From NCBI GenBank assembly GCA_021234155.1, contig JAJEKV010000004.1:7570109-7634108 (forward strand): a DNA stretch of 64,000 bases, written 5' to 3'. A program made the position numbers and the translations under genes. Position 1 is the stretch's first letter, and the number at the start of each line of letters is the position of its first letter. The stretch comes from Isoetes taiwanensis. Lineage: Eukaryota; Streptophyta; Lycopodiopsida; Isoetales; Isoetaceae. The notes below the pieces were generated by a model. The model saw nothing but the letters and a program-made list of their open reading frames with translations. It ran no database searches and had not been told where the DNA came from. Of this stretch, positions 41,801 through 54,800 are shown piece by piece.

Positions 41801-43245
41801 TGTTTTGCCTTGCAGGTCAGATTGTTCTTGCTAGCCGCCAATTTAATGGAACCAGAAGCTGATGGCTCCAAATGCTACATATCTAGTAAGTGTGGCTTTC
41901 ATTATTGCATTGCAGTGGAATAGACGATATTAGTGAGACATTTCTTATGCAGGAATGAATCTTCTTCAAACACTCTATTTCCAAATACTCTATTTTGGTG
42001 CATCCAGGAATTTCATGCACATGAATTAGGTGCAAAACTATTTTAAAAATTGCAGTTTCTCTTCATAGCATTGTGATGGAGACACAAATTATGCTTTTAT
42101 GCCATTCATATACAGGATACAATGTTGTGGTGAAGAATCAAATTCTATTTCTATACCATTCTTTGTTTCTCAACTTGGTTCTTTACTCATTCGTCTTGCT
42201 CTTTTATTATTATACATCACCATAGTTTTTTTCTTTTTTTTCTTTGCATTTAGCAAAGACACTAGGTGAATTACGTTTCTCCATGCCATTCAACTCAACC
42301 TAGAGGAGGATTCTTGCTATTTTGTTCCATTTCTCTGCTTCTTTGTTACTGCTTGTATATTTTGTGCGAATGTGTGTAAGAGATGCTTGCAATATTGTAA
42401 ATGTGTTGAGAGATCCTACTATAAACACCATGTTGTGTTGCATGTTCGAATTTGTTAGGGCCCGAAGGGCCAAAAAAAATACACATTGCCTCATTTAATA
42501 AAGTCACTCTCATTGTTTCTAACATTAAGTATAGTATAGTTTGTATCTTTGTTTCTAACATGTGAAATTCCTTCCTAAGGGCCCGAAGGGCCCAAATTTT
42601 TTTTTAATATAGCAATCAACACATAACTATCATTAACATTAATTAATACAAACCATTGCATCCAACACATTTAAATTAAAATCCCCCTGAAACCCCCCTT
42701 GATTTGGGTGCATAGTCACACGGGGGGTGACGTAGGGCAGCGAGAGCTGTTAGATAAGCATATTCACCCCTTATTCCTTAATCTACACCGTACAAAAAGT
42801 TCCTCATTTGTGGGGTATAGATGTATAGGATTTGGTATACTGTATAACAAGATTTGCAAAATATTATAAGATTTGAGGGAATGTACTATATGGTATTGAT
42901 TTTGTACGTGCAAAACATAATTTTGTGTGAACACAACTGAGAAAACAAAAAGGTGAGAACAAATATAAATAAGAATACAAAACACGTATATATTAATTTT
43001 CGTAACATGGTTACAAAAAACGTCCTAATAGAGGGATCCTGGAAGTATCTAACTAAGGTATGGTCCATGTCCTGCACAGTAATACTATTCCTATGCATAG
43101 AAGCAAACAATATCCTCGAAGAGGCTACCCAATTGAGCCTCTAGTGCCTCTTGCAGAATATTCAATGCCTCTGTTTGGATTCTTCTGATCTCGTCCTCCA
43201 CTGGCGAAATATGAACGTCATGTGTTACATCTGACTTCTTCTTCC
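41801..43245. other. Intergenic region with two GGGCCCGAAGGGCCC hairpins
   Basis: No gene recognised. AGGGCCCGAAGGGCC occurs at about 42458-42472 and 42580-42595, 122 bp apart, each able to fold on itself. The sequence between is AT-rich with a repeated TTGTTTCTAACAT. This may be a small MITE. The rest is AT-rich and featureless. Confidence 0.4.
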
Positions 43246-43513
43246 TTATTCCTTTCTCTTCTCATACATCTGTGCCATCTCGAGCTTCAAGAGTCTAGCA
43301 AACGGAAGCTTTGGAATGAGAGGTTGAATGTGCGCCTGGCAGTACATGATTTCCCATAAAGCTTGCATTCCAGGAGGGACACCTTTTACCTTTTCGATAC
43401 CACCATATCTTATATTCAGCTCCCCTTCATTCCTCTTCCATTTGTTTCCGAGCTTATCACTCCTTAGCTGCATCCTTCTCAGCTTGTTGCGCAGAAATAA
43501 GCTTAACATGCTT
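43246..43513 (-). pseudogene. Possible Myb/SANT-like gene fragment cut by the solo LTR
   Basis: Minus-strand ORF of 87 codons with KLGNKWKRNEGELN and GGIEKVKGVPPGM; the K..NKWKR...EL pattern recalls the last helix of Myb/SANT or trihelix domains that accompany Harbinger elements. Its start abuts the solo LTR at 43514. Across the LTR, at 48164-48330 minus, the flank encodes an acidic stretch with EQDGDDEDGEGYGD, which fits the upstream part of the same kind of protein. Broken by stops; the family is uncertain. Confidence 0.3.
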
Positions 43514-43784
43514 TGTCACATCCCCTGCTCATATACGATGCTCCCATCGCATAAGAACCGGAGTTCATCCTTCGTGCCAACGCACATGTTGACAAAGGCC
43601 ATCCACCTAACATCGAATCCTTGCTAACCAACAAGAACTCGACGAGGCAGTATGGACGCATTCATCCCGCCGCCCCTCGGGATCTACCTAGCTGCAGAAG
43701 CATGAACAAACATAAGCGCATGGCATCAAATACATATAGTTCCACCTCGAAGGGTGGCTCGTCATAACATAGCATCTATAACAA

Positions 43785-46700
43785 GCAGAATTTCGAGTAC
43801 TTCTTGAAAGAGCGAAGCAATTGAAAAGTGAAGGAAAGCAAGCATATGTACAGGATGGCCGAGTATGGGTTCGTAAGAATGGTAAATCAATTCCATGCTA
43901 GGGATTTGCCCTCAGGTTCGGAGTATGGAATGTAAATGGTTTAAGCTTTAGAAAGTTGGTGGTTATTGAGCAGATAATATGTGAATTAGACGTGGTTATT
44001 TTTCTAGAGACATGGGAACATGAAGCAGCTCTTCTGGGGGAATTAACAGGTTTCACAAAAATAAAGACATTATGGAACGAAAAAGGTCCAAGTGGTAGAG
44101 GTTTTGGTGGGATTGCATGTTATGCCCGTAACAATTTCTGCCAAAGCACATAACAGTAATTAAAAGTTGCCCCTATAATCAAGATATTTGGTTTGAGGTA
44201 AAAGGATCCGCTCATCCGGGTTTTACTTTATGAATCAGATATTTTGCTCCACTTGTTGCAGGAGGTGTGTATGAAAGTGAGCAATTGAGCTTAGCTGATC
44301 CACTTTTGCATTTAGTCGAGGATGTTGCTTGTTTCTCAACAAGGTCATGTGTGATATTAACAGAGACTTCAACGGAAGAGTTGCGGTGCAAGCAAGCCGG
44401 AATTTTGCGTAATGATCTTGATGATATTTGGCTTGATGAGAATGTGATTGAAGAGAGCGTTTGGAAAAGAATCTCATACGATAAAGAAAAAAAATGCTAT
44501 GGGCAAGCACCTTCTTCACTTGTGTGAGACTTTTGGATTGGTCATTTACAATGGTACGTCAAAGTTTCCTCACTCAAAAGGGTTTACTTGCAATACGGCA
44601 CAAGGGTCTAGTGAGGTAGACTATTTAGTTGGTAATATTGATGCATTGGAGATAATACAAGACTTCCAAGTACTCAGCCAACCAATTTCTCGATCATGCT
44701 CGCTTAAGTTCTCATCGAAGAGATTGATTGCACAAAGAATTCAAAGCAACTAGCGCGATAGGGGCGATAAAGATTAATGCCGATGAATGCATGCATTTAT
44801 GGTATGGAATTGGAAAACACGCTTAAGGAGCTCCATTGGCCTCGATGAATTTTTTGAACAAAATCAATTGTATGTTGATATCTTGTTATGGAAGTAGCAT
44901 CAAGGGTTTTGGGAAAAGTAGAGGTGGCAATCTCAAAACGTAATAAAAAGTGGTGGGACTTAGAATGCTATCGTGCAAGGGAAAAGTTTTATGAGACTCT
45001 TGATAAGAAAGAAGCTAGAAAAGCTTTTAAGAAATTCACCAAACATAAGCAGGCATATTGGGAACGATACGTGGCATGAGAAGTTGATGGAAGAGCTTAA
45101 AGGAATGCCTAAGCAATTTTGGAGGAATTTTCGCCGCCCAGCAGCCCCTTTAGGTAATTTTGAGAGAGGTGACTTGCTAGAGTATGCAACTGCTTTGTAT
45201 AATGTCCTGTGTGGTGAACCTATGGAGCAGTAGAAGGGGAAATGATTGATATTTTCACAACTGAAGATGTAAAACATTCCTTGTGTAAAATGAAAAAAAT
45301 GGCAAAGCACGTGATTACGTGGGATTGGCAATTGAACTCTTAAAATGGGGAGGAGAGTTTGCACACAAAAACTAGCCGAAGTTGTTTAATATGGCATTAA
45401 TCCATGGCTTTCGGAACAAATTGGTGCATGAATCGGATTGTGCCCATACATAAAAGTGGAGATAGAAATATGGTAAAAACTACTGTAACTATTATGGTGG
45501 TAGAGTGTCATGGCAAAGCTTTTGGTGTCTTTGTGCTTGAGAAGAAGATTACCATATGGGCTGAAGCTAGTAGGGTCCGTGCACATGGACAAGCGGGTTT
45601 CAAAAAAAACACTCTCATTGTTGATCATCTTTTCACATTGCGTGTAGTGGCAGAAGGGGCAAAAGGAGCTGGAAATGCTTTATATTGTTGCTTTGTTGAT
45701 TTTTCTAAAGCTTTTGATAGGGTGTGGAGAAGTAAACTAGGACATCGATTAGCTGCCTAAAGGTGCCTAGGGAATTGCATCGGGGTTATCGGACTTTATG
45801 AAAAGGTTTTGGTTGAGCTGTCATTTCCCATGGATGGTCCAGAAAAGGTGGAAAGCAATATAGGAGTGAAGCAAGGGTGCCCGCTCTCACCCACCCTGTT
45901 TGGAATATTTATTGATGAATTAGAAGAGTGGATGGAAAGGGAAGGAGGAACAGAGTGCACCTTAATAAATATGTTGTTCAACTTTTGCTTTATGCACGAT
46001 GTGGTTCTTCTCTCTAGAACGTAAAACAGGGGCTTCGTAAAGAATTAACGCGCATTGGAGATGTTTTGTCGGGAGAAAGGCATGACAGTTGAATAAAGAA
46101 AAGACAAAAGTCATGATAATAGGAAAATGCAGAATATCGCCTTTTATTTGGAAGGGGAAGCTCTAGAACAAAAAGTGCATCAAGATAAATATTTGGGTGT
46201 TGAGTTCACGGATAATTACAAATGGAATTTGGGGTAAGTAAGAGAATATCCGGGGGATGAGAGCTTTATACAGCATCATGAGCATATGGAAGAACATACA
46301 TGTCCAGGAATGGTCTTTGAAGAAACTTATGTTTAAAATGTTAGTGCAGCCAGTTATTCTATATGGTTGTCCAGTATGGGGACCAGGCTTGTCAAAGAAG
46401 AATTGGGCAAATATTGAACAAATACAAAAGAGATTCTTAATAGCAGAGCTTGGTGCCAAAGTACAAACACCATATGCGATGCTTCTTTGTCGAGGGTGAT
46501 TTCTTCCGCTAGAGGCAGAAGCACTATGTTTGACACTTGGATATTTAAGAAGGATACAAGGTCTAGAAGATGATAGGCTACCTCGACATGCTCTAAGTGA
46601 ATCAATGAAACACCAAAATGGCTGGTACACACAATTGAAGGAATGGTTGGAAAGATGGGCACTAAATATAGATGAGATACCAGCAACTGAATTGGGGATT

Positions 46701-47248
46701 CGTAGTTTACTTTCAGAAAAGGTGTTGAGCACAATATGGATGCCACCTTTGGCACCCAAATTGGGCTTCTATTATAACAAAGTCAACCTCATGATGATGT
46801 ATGTTGAACAGGACTATCTTAATAGTCACATATCAGTAAAAACACGTAAGCTCATCTCCCAAGCGCCTCACGCTCCCATTCTTTGGAAATCGAAAGTCTG
46901 GACATGACTTGCCAAGGGAGTTGAGGTTTTGTCCTTGTTGCAGAGAAGCGGTGGTTGAGGATGAAGAACACGCATTCCTTGAATGCTCCAGGTTTGAAGA
47001 AATACGGGAGATCTATGGGATTTATGGGAATTTTTCTATGCTACTTACATTACCAGCAGCCCACTTAGGAGCTTACCTTCAAGCTTGGTGGAAACATCGT
47101 AAGATAATTTTAGAACTAAATGATGTTGCAGATAATCTTGAGGCAAATGGCCTCGTTTAGTGTTTCTTGCTACATGTATTTCTCTTGTCGCCTAATGGAC
47201 CTGAGGGTCTGAAATGGCGTGACAATAAATCAAATCAAATCAAATCAA
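43785..47248 (+). mobile_element. 5'-truncated LINE inside the solo LTR
   Basis: Flanked by ATAACAA (43778-43784 and 47249-47255), a target duplication confirmed by the uninterrupted LTR at 20440. It begins in the last codons of ORF1 (LLERAKQLKSEGKQAYVQDG) and ends in an (AAATC)n tail rather than poly(A). About 3.46 kb. Confidence 0.9.
43914..47160 (+). pseudogene. LINE ORF2p: endonuclease, RT, C-terminal zinc knuckle
   Basis: Endonuclease opens RFGVWNVNGLSF and VVIFLETWEHE; then comes a decayed middle. RT is readable from 45404: HGQAGFKKNTLIVDHLF, motif A in CCFVDFSKAFDRVW (Asp kept), and motif B in VKQGCPLSPTLFGIFIDELE. Motif C is damaged: after LLLYA two bases are lost (about 45995), so YADD becomes a frameshift before VVLLSR. 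C-terminal part: ILYGCPVWGPG, QKRFLIAELGAK, and CPCC...EHAFLEC, a CCHC-type knuckle. Many frameshifts; dead. Confidence 0.85.
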
Positions 47249-48163
47249 ATAACAACAAAATCAGTAACATCAACATAACGAGAATCCTACCCAAGGCTCA
47301 GACTCAGTGTCGAGCCCATGCCTTGTGTGGAAAACCATCAAGCCTAGCCCATTAAGATCCCCGGTAGGTTTTACACACCAGAGGGATCAATCTGTAATGG
47401 GACATGTCCTCCTTATATGCCGGTCTAGCCCCGCCACCCACAACCAAGCGGGCTCTTACGCACAGGCCACAATAATTTTGAGAATTATGTAGGCTAACTA
47501 GGTACATGATGTATTAAGGCCTTTAGAGTCTCTACCCCCTTCCCAATACATAAGAGCTCATAGAGATCAATTATAATCATCCATAGAACTAAAAAATAGA
47601 ATATCATATAATTTATTTATCTAACATACATGGTTAGGTTCTTTCATTAGAGGCTGGGACCTCGGAATCTGTAGGGCCTCTAAAGCTAGTCTAACATATT
47701 AACTCGGCCTAATGCCAGACTGGAAGTCGGCATTGCACAACAGAATAGCCATCTACCTAATCCTTGGCTTGTTCCAGCTCGGAAGGCATCCATGTTTCTA
47801 TTTGGGCTAAAGACGAACGAATTCGGAATACCTGTTGCATAAAGTGTGCTTCGCGGTGTCTGGTAGGCAGGAATGGTGCAAGCGCTTGATGAGGCAAGCT
47901 CTTGGAGATTGGAATCCGAGAAAGGAAAGTTTAGGGTTCCAATCTCTTTTACATGACTCTTTTAGGGTTAGGGTTTAAAAGGTCCTGTGGGGCTTTGCCA
48001 CGTGGCAAAATGGGATTATATGCACGCATGTGCAACATAACAAGTTGCCCCATAGGGTGCAACCCTTTACGGTTGCCAAGTACATGTCGTCAAGGGCGCA
48101 TGTACGAGTGACGTGGTAGTATAATATACATATTCCTACCCTATATTATGCTGGAATGTCACA

Positions 48164-49599
48164 TGCTTTTTCTGGGTCGATTTCTGCCTATGGCAGGGAT
48201 GAGGCTTTACGGAGCTGCTCCATTGACACTGGGCTTCCCCTAATCATACTATCTTTGATCGCCGTATCCTTCACCATCTTCATCATCACCATCCTGCTCT
48301 ATTGTATTCTCTCCCTCGTGCATTGCTCTATCTCCCTGTTCGTTCGATGGCAATAGTATATCCAAGGTAGGCACCGTTGACATTACCAACATTCTATCAC
48401 CTGTCAAGCGCCTTACTTTGGGTAGTATCAGGGTTAGTGCCTTCCATTGGGCATGAACAATTAGATGGAGGAAAAGAAAATGAAATAACTCGTATGGTTC
48501 AACCCGATCACATAAACCTCTAAACCTAAAAACTTTATAATAGCCGCATTATGAAATGGTGTCATACACTTGAAATAGAATAGCTATTTTCGCATTATGG
48601 CTATTGTGTACTACGATGCTGATAATTTTGCAAGGTAGACATGAAATAACAATATAATAAGACATTATAAGATTGATCCACTATTTATTAATAGCTTTAA
48701 TACCAAAACAATTTTACACCATGGATTTGTTGAGAGTTACAACGTCTAAAAGAAAAAACATTTCATAATTCCACAAAATGTCCAAGGAGATCTCCACTGT
48801 ACATGCTAACACTGCGATGGCCAGCTATCAAGGAACCCGGGCACAACTTGTGCTTGGTTGCTATTCTAGCCATAGTCAAGGAAGGTCTAGAAGTGTTTTT
48901 TCTAGCAACTAACATGATAAAAATGAGAAATACCAGTGGCTTGGGCTCATTTAGAGTTTTGGGGCATAACAAGCGGCTTTGGATTTTCTTGTGGCAGACA
49001 AAGGCCTAACAACTTTGTTTTGTGGATGATATGCTCCAGAGAATGATTACCTCTAAATTCTATTTTTTTTCTCTGCAATGAGTCCGATCTGTGATGGGTC
49101 TTATGTGTTGCTCTTCTCTGTAATGGGCTTAAGTGCTTCATTCCATCATCCAAACAAAGAGTACCCAGCTATCCATCCGAGCCCAGAAATCTAACCTAGA
49201 TGTTGTACTATTCGTCTGCTCCCTTTTTGGCCTTCAAAATGCCTTGATTTTCTTACCAAAATTCCTAATCCAACACTTGCCGAAAATCCTTTGTTGTACA
49301 TCAACACGACATTTCAATTTGAAAAAGATAGAAGAGAGGAGAACTAGGGTTACTCCATTATCGAGGTATGTACTTTTATGAATTTAACACCTAATAGACT
49401 TGATGGTCTCATAGATGGAAAAATAAAAAATTTCTTACTTTCTCCTTTGTTCATTATCTATATATTGTTTCTCTTTATATTCTCTATCTTCTATCTGAAT
49501 TATCTTCTCTCTGTCAAACTCTCTTCTCTTCCTCATTCTCTATTATTCTCTATATATCTTCTTTATATTCTCTCTCTCTTTCTTTCTCCTTTGGTGGGA
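48164..49599. other. Unassigned region with pyrimidine-rich tract
   Basis: No gene recognised. 49430-49590 is a long T/C-rich tract (TTCTCT, TTTATATTCTC words) whose open frame is low-complexity and hydrophobic by composition only. Confidence 0.4.
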
Positions 49600-51860
49600 A
49601 CAACTAATAGGGATGAAGAGATCGACTCAGACCACTTACCACTTTACTTGAAGTTGGCTTGGCAGGTTGTGCGAACCCCCTGTGCAACAACTCCTCACAT
49701 GCCTCAGCTGCGATTGGATTATGAACATGCAGGGGCTTATGCCCAGATGCTTATAGATGACCTGGCAGAAATTTTTCAATATCCTACACTAGAGCAACAG
49801 ACAGGCCGACTGACTGATGTGTTTAGGACTGCTGCAGAGAGGTGCTTTGGGATAAGCCCGCGACAGACCTCCAGGAACACAACCTTCCCACGTAATCAAT
49901 GGTTTGATGCAGAGTACAAGGAACACAAATGCTGGCTCCGCCAGATCACAGACCTTGCTTTACGCCCACATGCAGTCAGACAGTACCGCGTCTTCCTTAA
50001 AGCTAAGAAAGCCAAGTACATTGCAGCGCATCAAAGGGAAATGTTTTACCTCCTGGAATGTCACTCCAGGACCTTATGGCGAAGGGTTCTCAAAAAGCCA
50101 ATACAGCCCACAAGGAACATCACTCCCAAGCAGTTGAGGCAATACTTGCAGCAGCTATACGATCCTCAGGGTACACAGGCATCATTACCTCTGCAAGAAG
50201 GCCCAGTGCTAGTAATCACAGATTCGGGCATGGAACAAGGCTTACAATGGCTTGCCAATGGGAAAGCGCCAGACCTGGATGGTATGTAGGCAGAATTGCT
50301 TAAGTGGACAGGGTCGTCCATAGTATCGGTGATGACCGCCTTGTTCAACAAGGCATTACAAGAGGGCTTCCCACTGCAGTGGACCAATAACAGAGTTGTT
50401 CCCATCTATAAGGCAGGTGACCCGCACTGCCCAGCCAATTAACGAACAATTATGGTCAGTTCGGTGTTTGCAAAACTGCTTGCTGGGATTCTCAATCAGC
50501 AGTTGACGGGCTGGGCAGAGGCAGCAGAGGTGCGGACCCTCACCCAGGCAGGATTCAGACCCCCGCACTCAACCATTGACCACATGCGAACTCTAGTTGA
50601 AGACAGCAGAAACCGCCGTCATGGTCTATATTGTTGCTTCGTGGATTTTAGGAAGGCATTTGACACTGTGCCTCAGGAAAAACTATGGGCAAGATTGCAA
50701 CAGCTGGGGATTCCTGTAGATTTGTAGAATGCAGTGTACAGGCTATATGAGAGATGCTTGGGTCAGTTGCAGCCGATAAGCCAACCATTTGATAGTAGTA
50801 TTAGGGTTCATCAGGGATGCCCTCTCTCCCCAACATTGTTTGGGCTTTACATTGATCAATTGAAGAGCTGGCTTGCTGATAATGGGGGTGACGGAGCTCA
50901 CTTTCTGCACCAGATCATCAGGCAGTTAGTACATGCTGATGATGTGGACCTCCTTGCTTACACACTAGCAGACATGCAACGATATCTCAATGCTCTGGAC
51001 ACATTCTGCCAAGCGACTGATATGGGCATCAACCTGGCCAAGACTAAGGTGGTTCTCATATCATCCTTACGTCAGCCGAGGATCCCCTCCTTTAGTTATC
51101 GAGGGTAGAATGTAGAAGTGGCATCAATACAAATATTTGGGAGTGGAGTTTCCTTCTACTATGCACTGGGACACATCCATATGGCTACGAGTGACGTCGG
51201 GCTGGAAGGCACTATATGCAATGCAAAACAATAGTCATAGAGCAGATTTGTATGATTGGGCCCATCAGTCACACCTATTTAAGGTCTTAGTGAAGCCTGT
51301 CGTTTTATACGGGTTGAAGTATGGGGCCCAGTAGTATCCCTCCTTACCTGGAACGACTTGGAGCAGGTGCAGAAAGCCTTCTTGGTACGAGCACTAGGGG
51401 TGAAGTCCAAAATCCCATATCAAATTCTGTTGCAGGAGACGGGATTCTTGTCTCTTCAAGGGGTGGCCCTTGATCGCCACAATGTCTATTTTCAGAAGGT
51501 GGTCAATATGGACGATGCTCGTCTCCTTAACCTAGCTTATAGCTTATATCATGGCAATGGGGCCGCAGCGCCTCAAGGCATGCTGAAGGGAAAAAGAGAA
51601 CCCAATGGTTTGCTAGATGGAATGTGCAGGAGCACAGGTGCATATATTGTGCACCTTCTTTGTCCGTACCTGCCCGCATCTGTGTGCCTGCACATTTTAA
51701 GGTGAGAACCACTGAGCTTGCTTGTCCTTCAGTAGGCTTTGAGGTGTTGTGGACCCATTGCTACTGTCAACGCAAGGTTGGGCAATTGGGCATCACCTAT
51801 ATCAACTACCTTCTGAAAGTAAATGATATGGCATTCCAGTGTAGCCCTTTGAAAGGGTAG
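49600..51860 (+). pseudogene. LINE A: 5'-truncated ORF2 (RT and C-terminus)
   Basis: Starts within the end of the endonuclease domain (RDEEIDSDHLPLYLKLAW), then a connector with PRNQWFDAEYKEHK and FLKAKKAKYIAAHQREMF. RT: QWLANGKAPDLDG, TQAGFRPPHSTIDHM, motif A CCFVDFRKAFDTVP, motif B VHQGCPLSPTLFGLYIDQL, and motif C as VHADDVDLLAY, with His for Tyr. Then GWKALYAMQNNS, QKAFLVRALGVKSKIPYQIL and a diverged tail to about 51860. Stops at 50287, 50440, 50726 and 51332 break the frame. It belongs with the LINEs at 3290 and 51862 by motif wording. Confidence 0.88.
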
Positions 51861-51861
51861 A

Positions 51862-54800
51862 AAATCCGTCTCCTAGAGCAGGATCTGATATGGAACTGTG
51901 CATTTCACCCCAAGTGCTCATGCTAAAAAGATCTTCTGTACCTGCTCCAGGTCATTCCAGGTGGCGAGGGATATCATCGGACCCACACCATTGCCCCGTA
52001 CAGGAGAACCGGCTCGACCAAGGCCCTGAACAGGTGTGACTGGTAGCCCCAGGCATATAACTCTGCCTTATGACTATTGCTCTGCATGGCATATAGTGCT
52101 GACTATTGCTCTGCATGGCATATAGTGCTTTCTGCCTGTTGTGACATGCAACCTGATGGAAGCATCCCAGTATGTGGTAGTAGAAAACTCGATCCCTAAA
52201 TACTTATAGGATAAAGCTACCTCTACATCTTGTCCCTGGTAAGTGAATGAGGGGAGCCTTGACTGATGGGATGATGGAACTAGAAGCACTCTAGTTTTGG
52301 CCAAGTTAACTCTCATGCCAGTGAACCAACAAAAAGTGTCTAGAGCATCCAGGTGCCGTTGCATATCTTCTGGGGTATAGGCTAGAAGGTCAAAGTCGTC
52401 AGCATATATGCGTTGCCGAATAATGTGGTGCATAAGTTTGAGTGCCGCCTCCTCCGTGCTCAGCAAGTCAATCTTCCAACTGATCAATGTATAGGCCAAA
52501 GAGTGTTGGGGAGAGAGGGCAACCTTGGCGCACTCCAATACTACTGACGACAGGCTGCCCTGATGGTGTGTGACGGCCTGAGTGTCACAGCCTACAGGAA
52601 GTAGGTCCGATTATGCTACCTAGAACTCCCAGAGTTCCCCTCAACCGTGAGTTCCCAGAACTCCCCACGCACAACCGCTACTAATCCCCAGGATCAGCCT
52701 GAAGCCTAGCTTCAGAAGTTCTATCACAAGAACTTGATACTGCAGTAGCAGTATTGCTCAAACAGAAGTCACGAACGCTCCAAGAATGGAGTGACCTCAC
52801 AAGCAGCACCAAAATATGAAGTTGCTCGGAACAGGTCGAATTGACCCTCAGAGGCAGAAGATCAAGCAGCCAGGCAAAGCGGAATGCTTCAATCGTTTGG
52901 CTCTAGAGGTAAAACTGTGATTCCAGAAATGGCCATCAAATCCTTTTATAAGGCCACTAGGGCCAAGAATATGAGGAAAAAGGCAGATGGGCCTTTATTA
53001 GAGCTAAAACCGAGCTCTCCTCCTATAGATCCGAGCATCTCCATCAGATCCGGCCTTTTGTATCAGGCCGCGTTCGTTCAGCTTCAATTTTCCCTTTTAA
53101 ATGCCCCAATCAATGGGGTGATGCCACATCAACCTCATATTTCAATGGTTTAGTGGCTTTTATAAGAGAACTTTATAATTTAATTAAAAGCCACCTTAAC
53201 TTACGAAAGTTTAACTATTTAAAAATATAACCCCATGCGCCCCTAGGTGGTAAGTACTCTCGAAACGTTCTCAGGCCACCCTGTGGCATTCCCAAAGCAG
53301 ACTCTCGGTCCCAAGGCCCGCACACGTGACTTATCCTTGGTCTGTAACACTGAGCATGCCTCATATAGCCTATATATTGCATTTTGCAAGTGAACGGGAA
53401 TCCCCAGTTGCCTGAATCTGTCCCACAACTTGTCCCGAGGTATTGTGTCGAAAGCCTTTGCAAAATCTACGAAACAACAGTACAGGTTTTGCCAGCGAGT
53501 CCTGCTATCCTTAATTAGTGTTCGCAGAGTGAAGATATGGTCAATGGTGGAATGCCTGAGTCAGAAGCATGCTTGTGTCAGAGCCCGCACCTCTGCATCC
53601 TCTGCCCATATTGTCAGCCGCTGCTCGAGGATGCCAGCCAGCAATTTTGCAAAGAGAGAGCTGACCATGATGGTGTGATAGTTGGCTGGGTAATGAGGGT
53701 CACCTGCCTTGTATATGGGCACAACTCTACTAGTAGTCCACTACTGGGGGAAGCCTTCTTGCAATGCCTTATTGAATAGTGCCGTGAGGACATGCACCAT
53801 TAGGGGCCCGGCCCACTTGAGAAGTTCTACCTGCATGCCATCCAGATATGTTGCCTTCCGATTAGCGAGGCATTGTAGTATGACATCCCCCTCTATAATG
53901 ACCAGTGCCAGGCCCATCTGCGGAGGTATTGCTGCCCGACCCTCCATTGGATCATAAAGCTGCTGTAAATATTATACCCATTGCTCCGAGGTAATGTTTC
54001 TTGTGGGTTGTGCAGGCTTGCTCAATACCCTTCTCCAAAGTGTCCTGGGGTGATGATCCAGGAGAGCGAACATCTATTGCTGGTGCTCCGCGAGTTATCT
54101 GGCTTTCTTAATCTTGAGGAAAGAGCGGTATTGACTGATGGCCTGTGGGCGGATGGTGGGGTCAATGGCTTGTCGAAGCTAGCGTTTAATCTCCCTACAC
54201 TCGTCATCAAACCAGCAGTTGCAGGAGAAGGTGGTAGCTCCCGAGGACCTCTGTGAGCGGCCTCTCCCGAAGCATCTATCACCAGCCGTCAAAAGAGCCG
54301 AGTCAGTTGGGCAGTTTGCTGCTGAAGTATGCGAAGATGCAGTCCCTCCAGGTCATGCTCAAGCATCCGGGCATAGATCTATGCACGATCATAATCCAGG
54401 CACAGCCGGGGCACATGGGGTGATGAGGCAATGGTCGCGCGGGTGCCCTGCCAGTCTATATACAGGAACAGGGGCTGATGGTCGGAGTCTACTTCCTCGT
54501 CCCGACTGTCTGTTCCAATGTTGAAATGGGTAATCAGGTGCAGATCTTGCTCTTCTACCAGTACATAATCCACCACACTAGTGGCTCCCTGATTCTCCTG
54601 TCTGCAAGTGCAACGGCTGGAAGACAGCACTGTGCTAGCCCATTGCAAATGACCAAGTCAAAGATACTGCTTAGCAAGAACAACTGCCTACCATAGCGTA
54701 TCACCTGGCTGTCATCTGATGTTCTTGGCCAAGCCACCTCTGGGGGGGTCCAGCTGCAATACATCCTCTGCGAGGGGTTCAAATTTTGGGATCTGCTCGG

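Larger units (their letters stand above)
43514..48163 (-). mobile_element. Solo LTR (same family as 20199-21655), split by a LINE
   Basis: The plus strand starts TGTCACATCCCC and ends GGAATGTCACA; the flanks are TGCTT on both sides (43509-43513 and 48164-48168). The LTR proper is 43514-43784 plus 47256-48163, about 1.18 kb. It shares CCACCTCGAAGGGTGGCTC, AATCCTACCCAAGGCTCAGA and GCCACGTGGCAA with the LTR at 20199-21655. A 5-bp duplication with no internal region shows an LTR-LTR recombinant. Confidence 0.88.

Noticed and set aside
49378-49600. Hydrophobic N-terminal extension of the LINE A frame, like membrane segments
   Set aside because: It is encoded by a TTCTCT/TTTATATTC low-complexity tract that lies outside the LINE homology.
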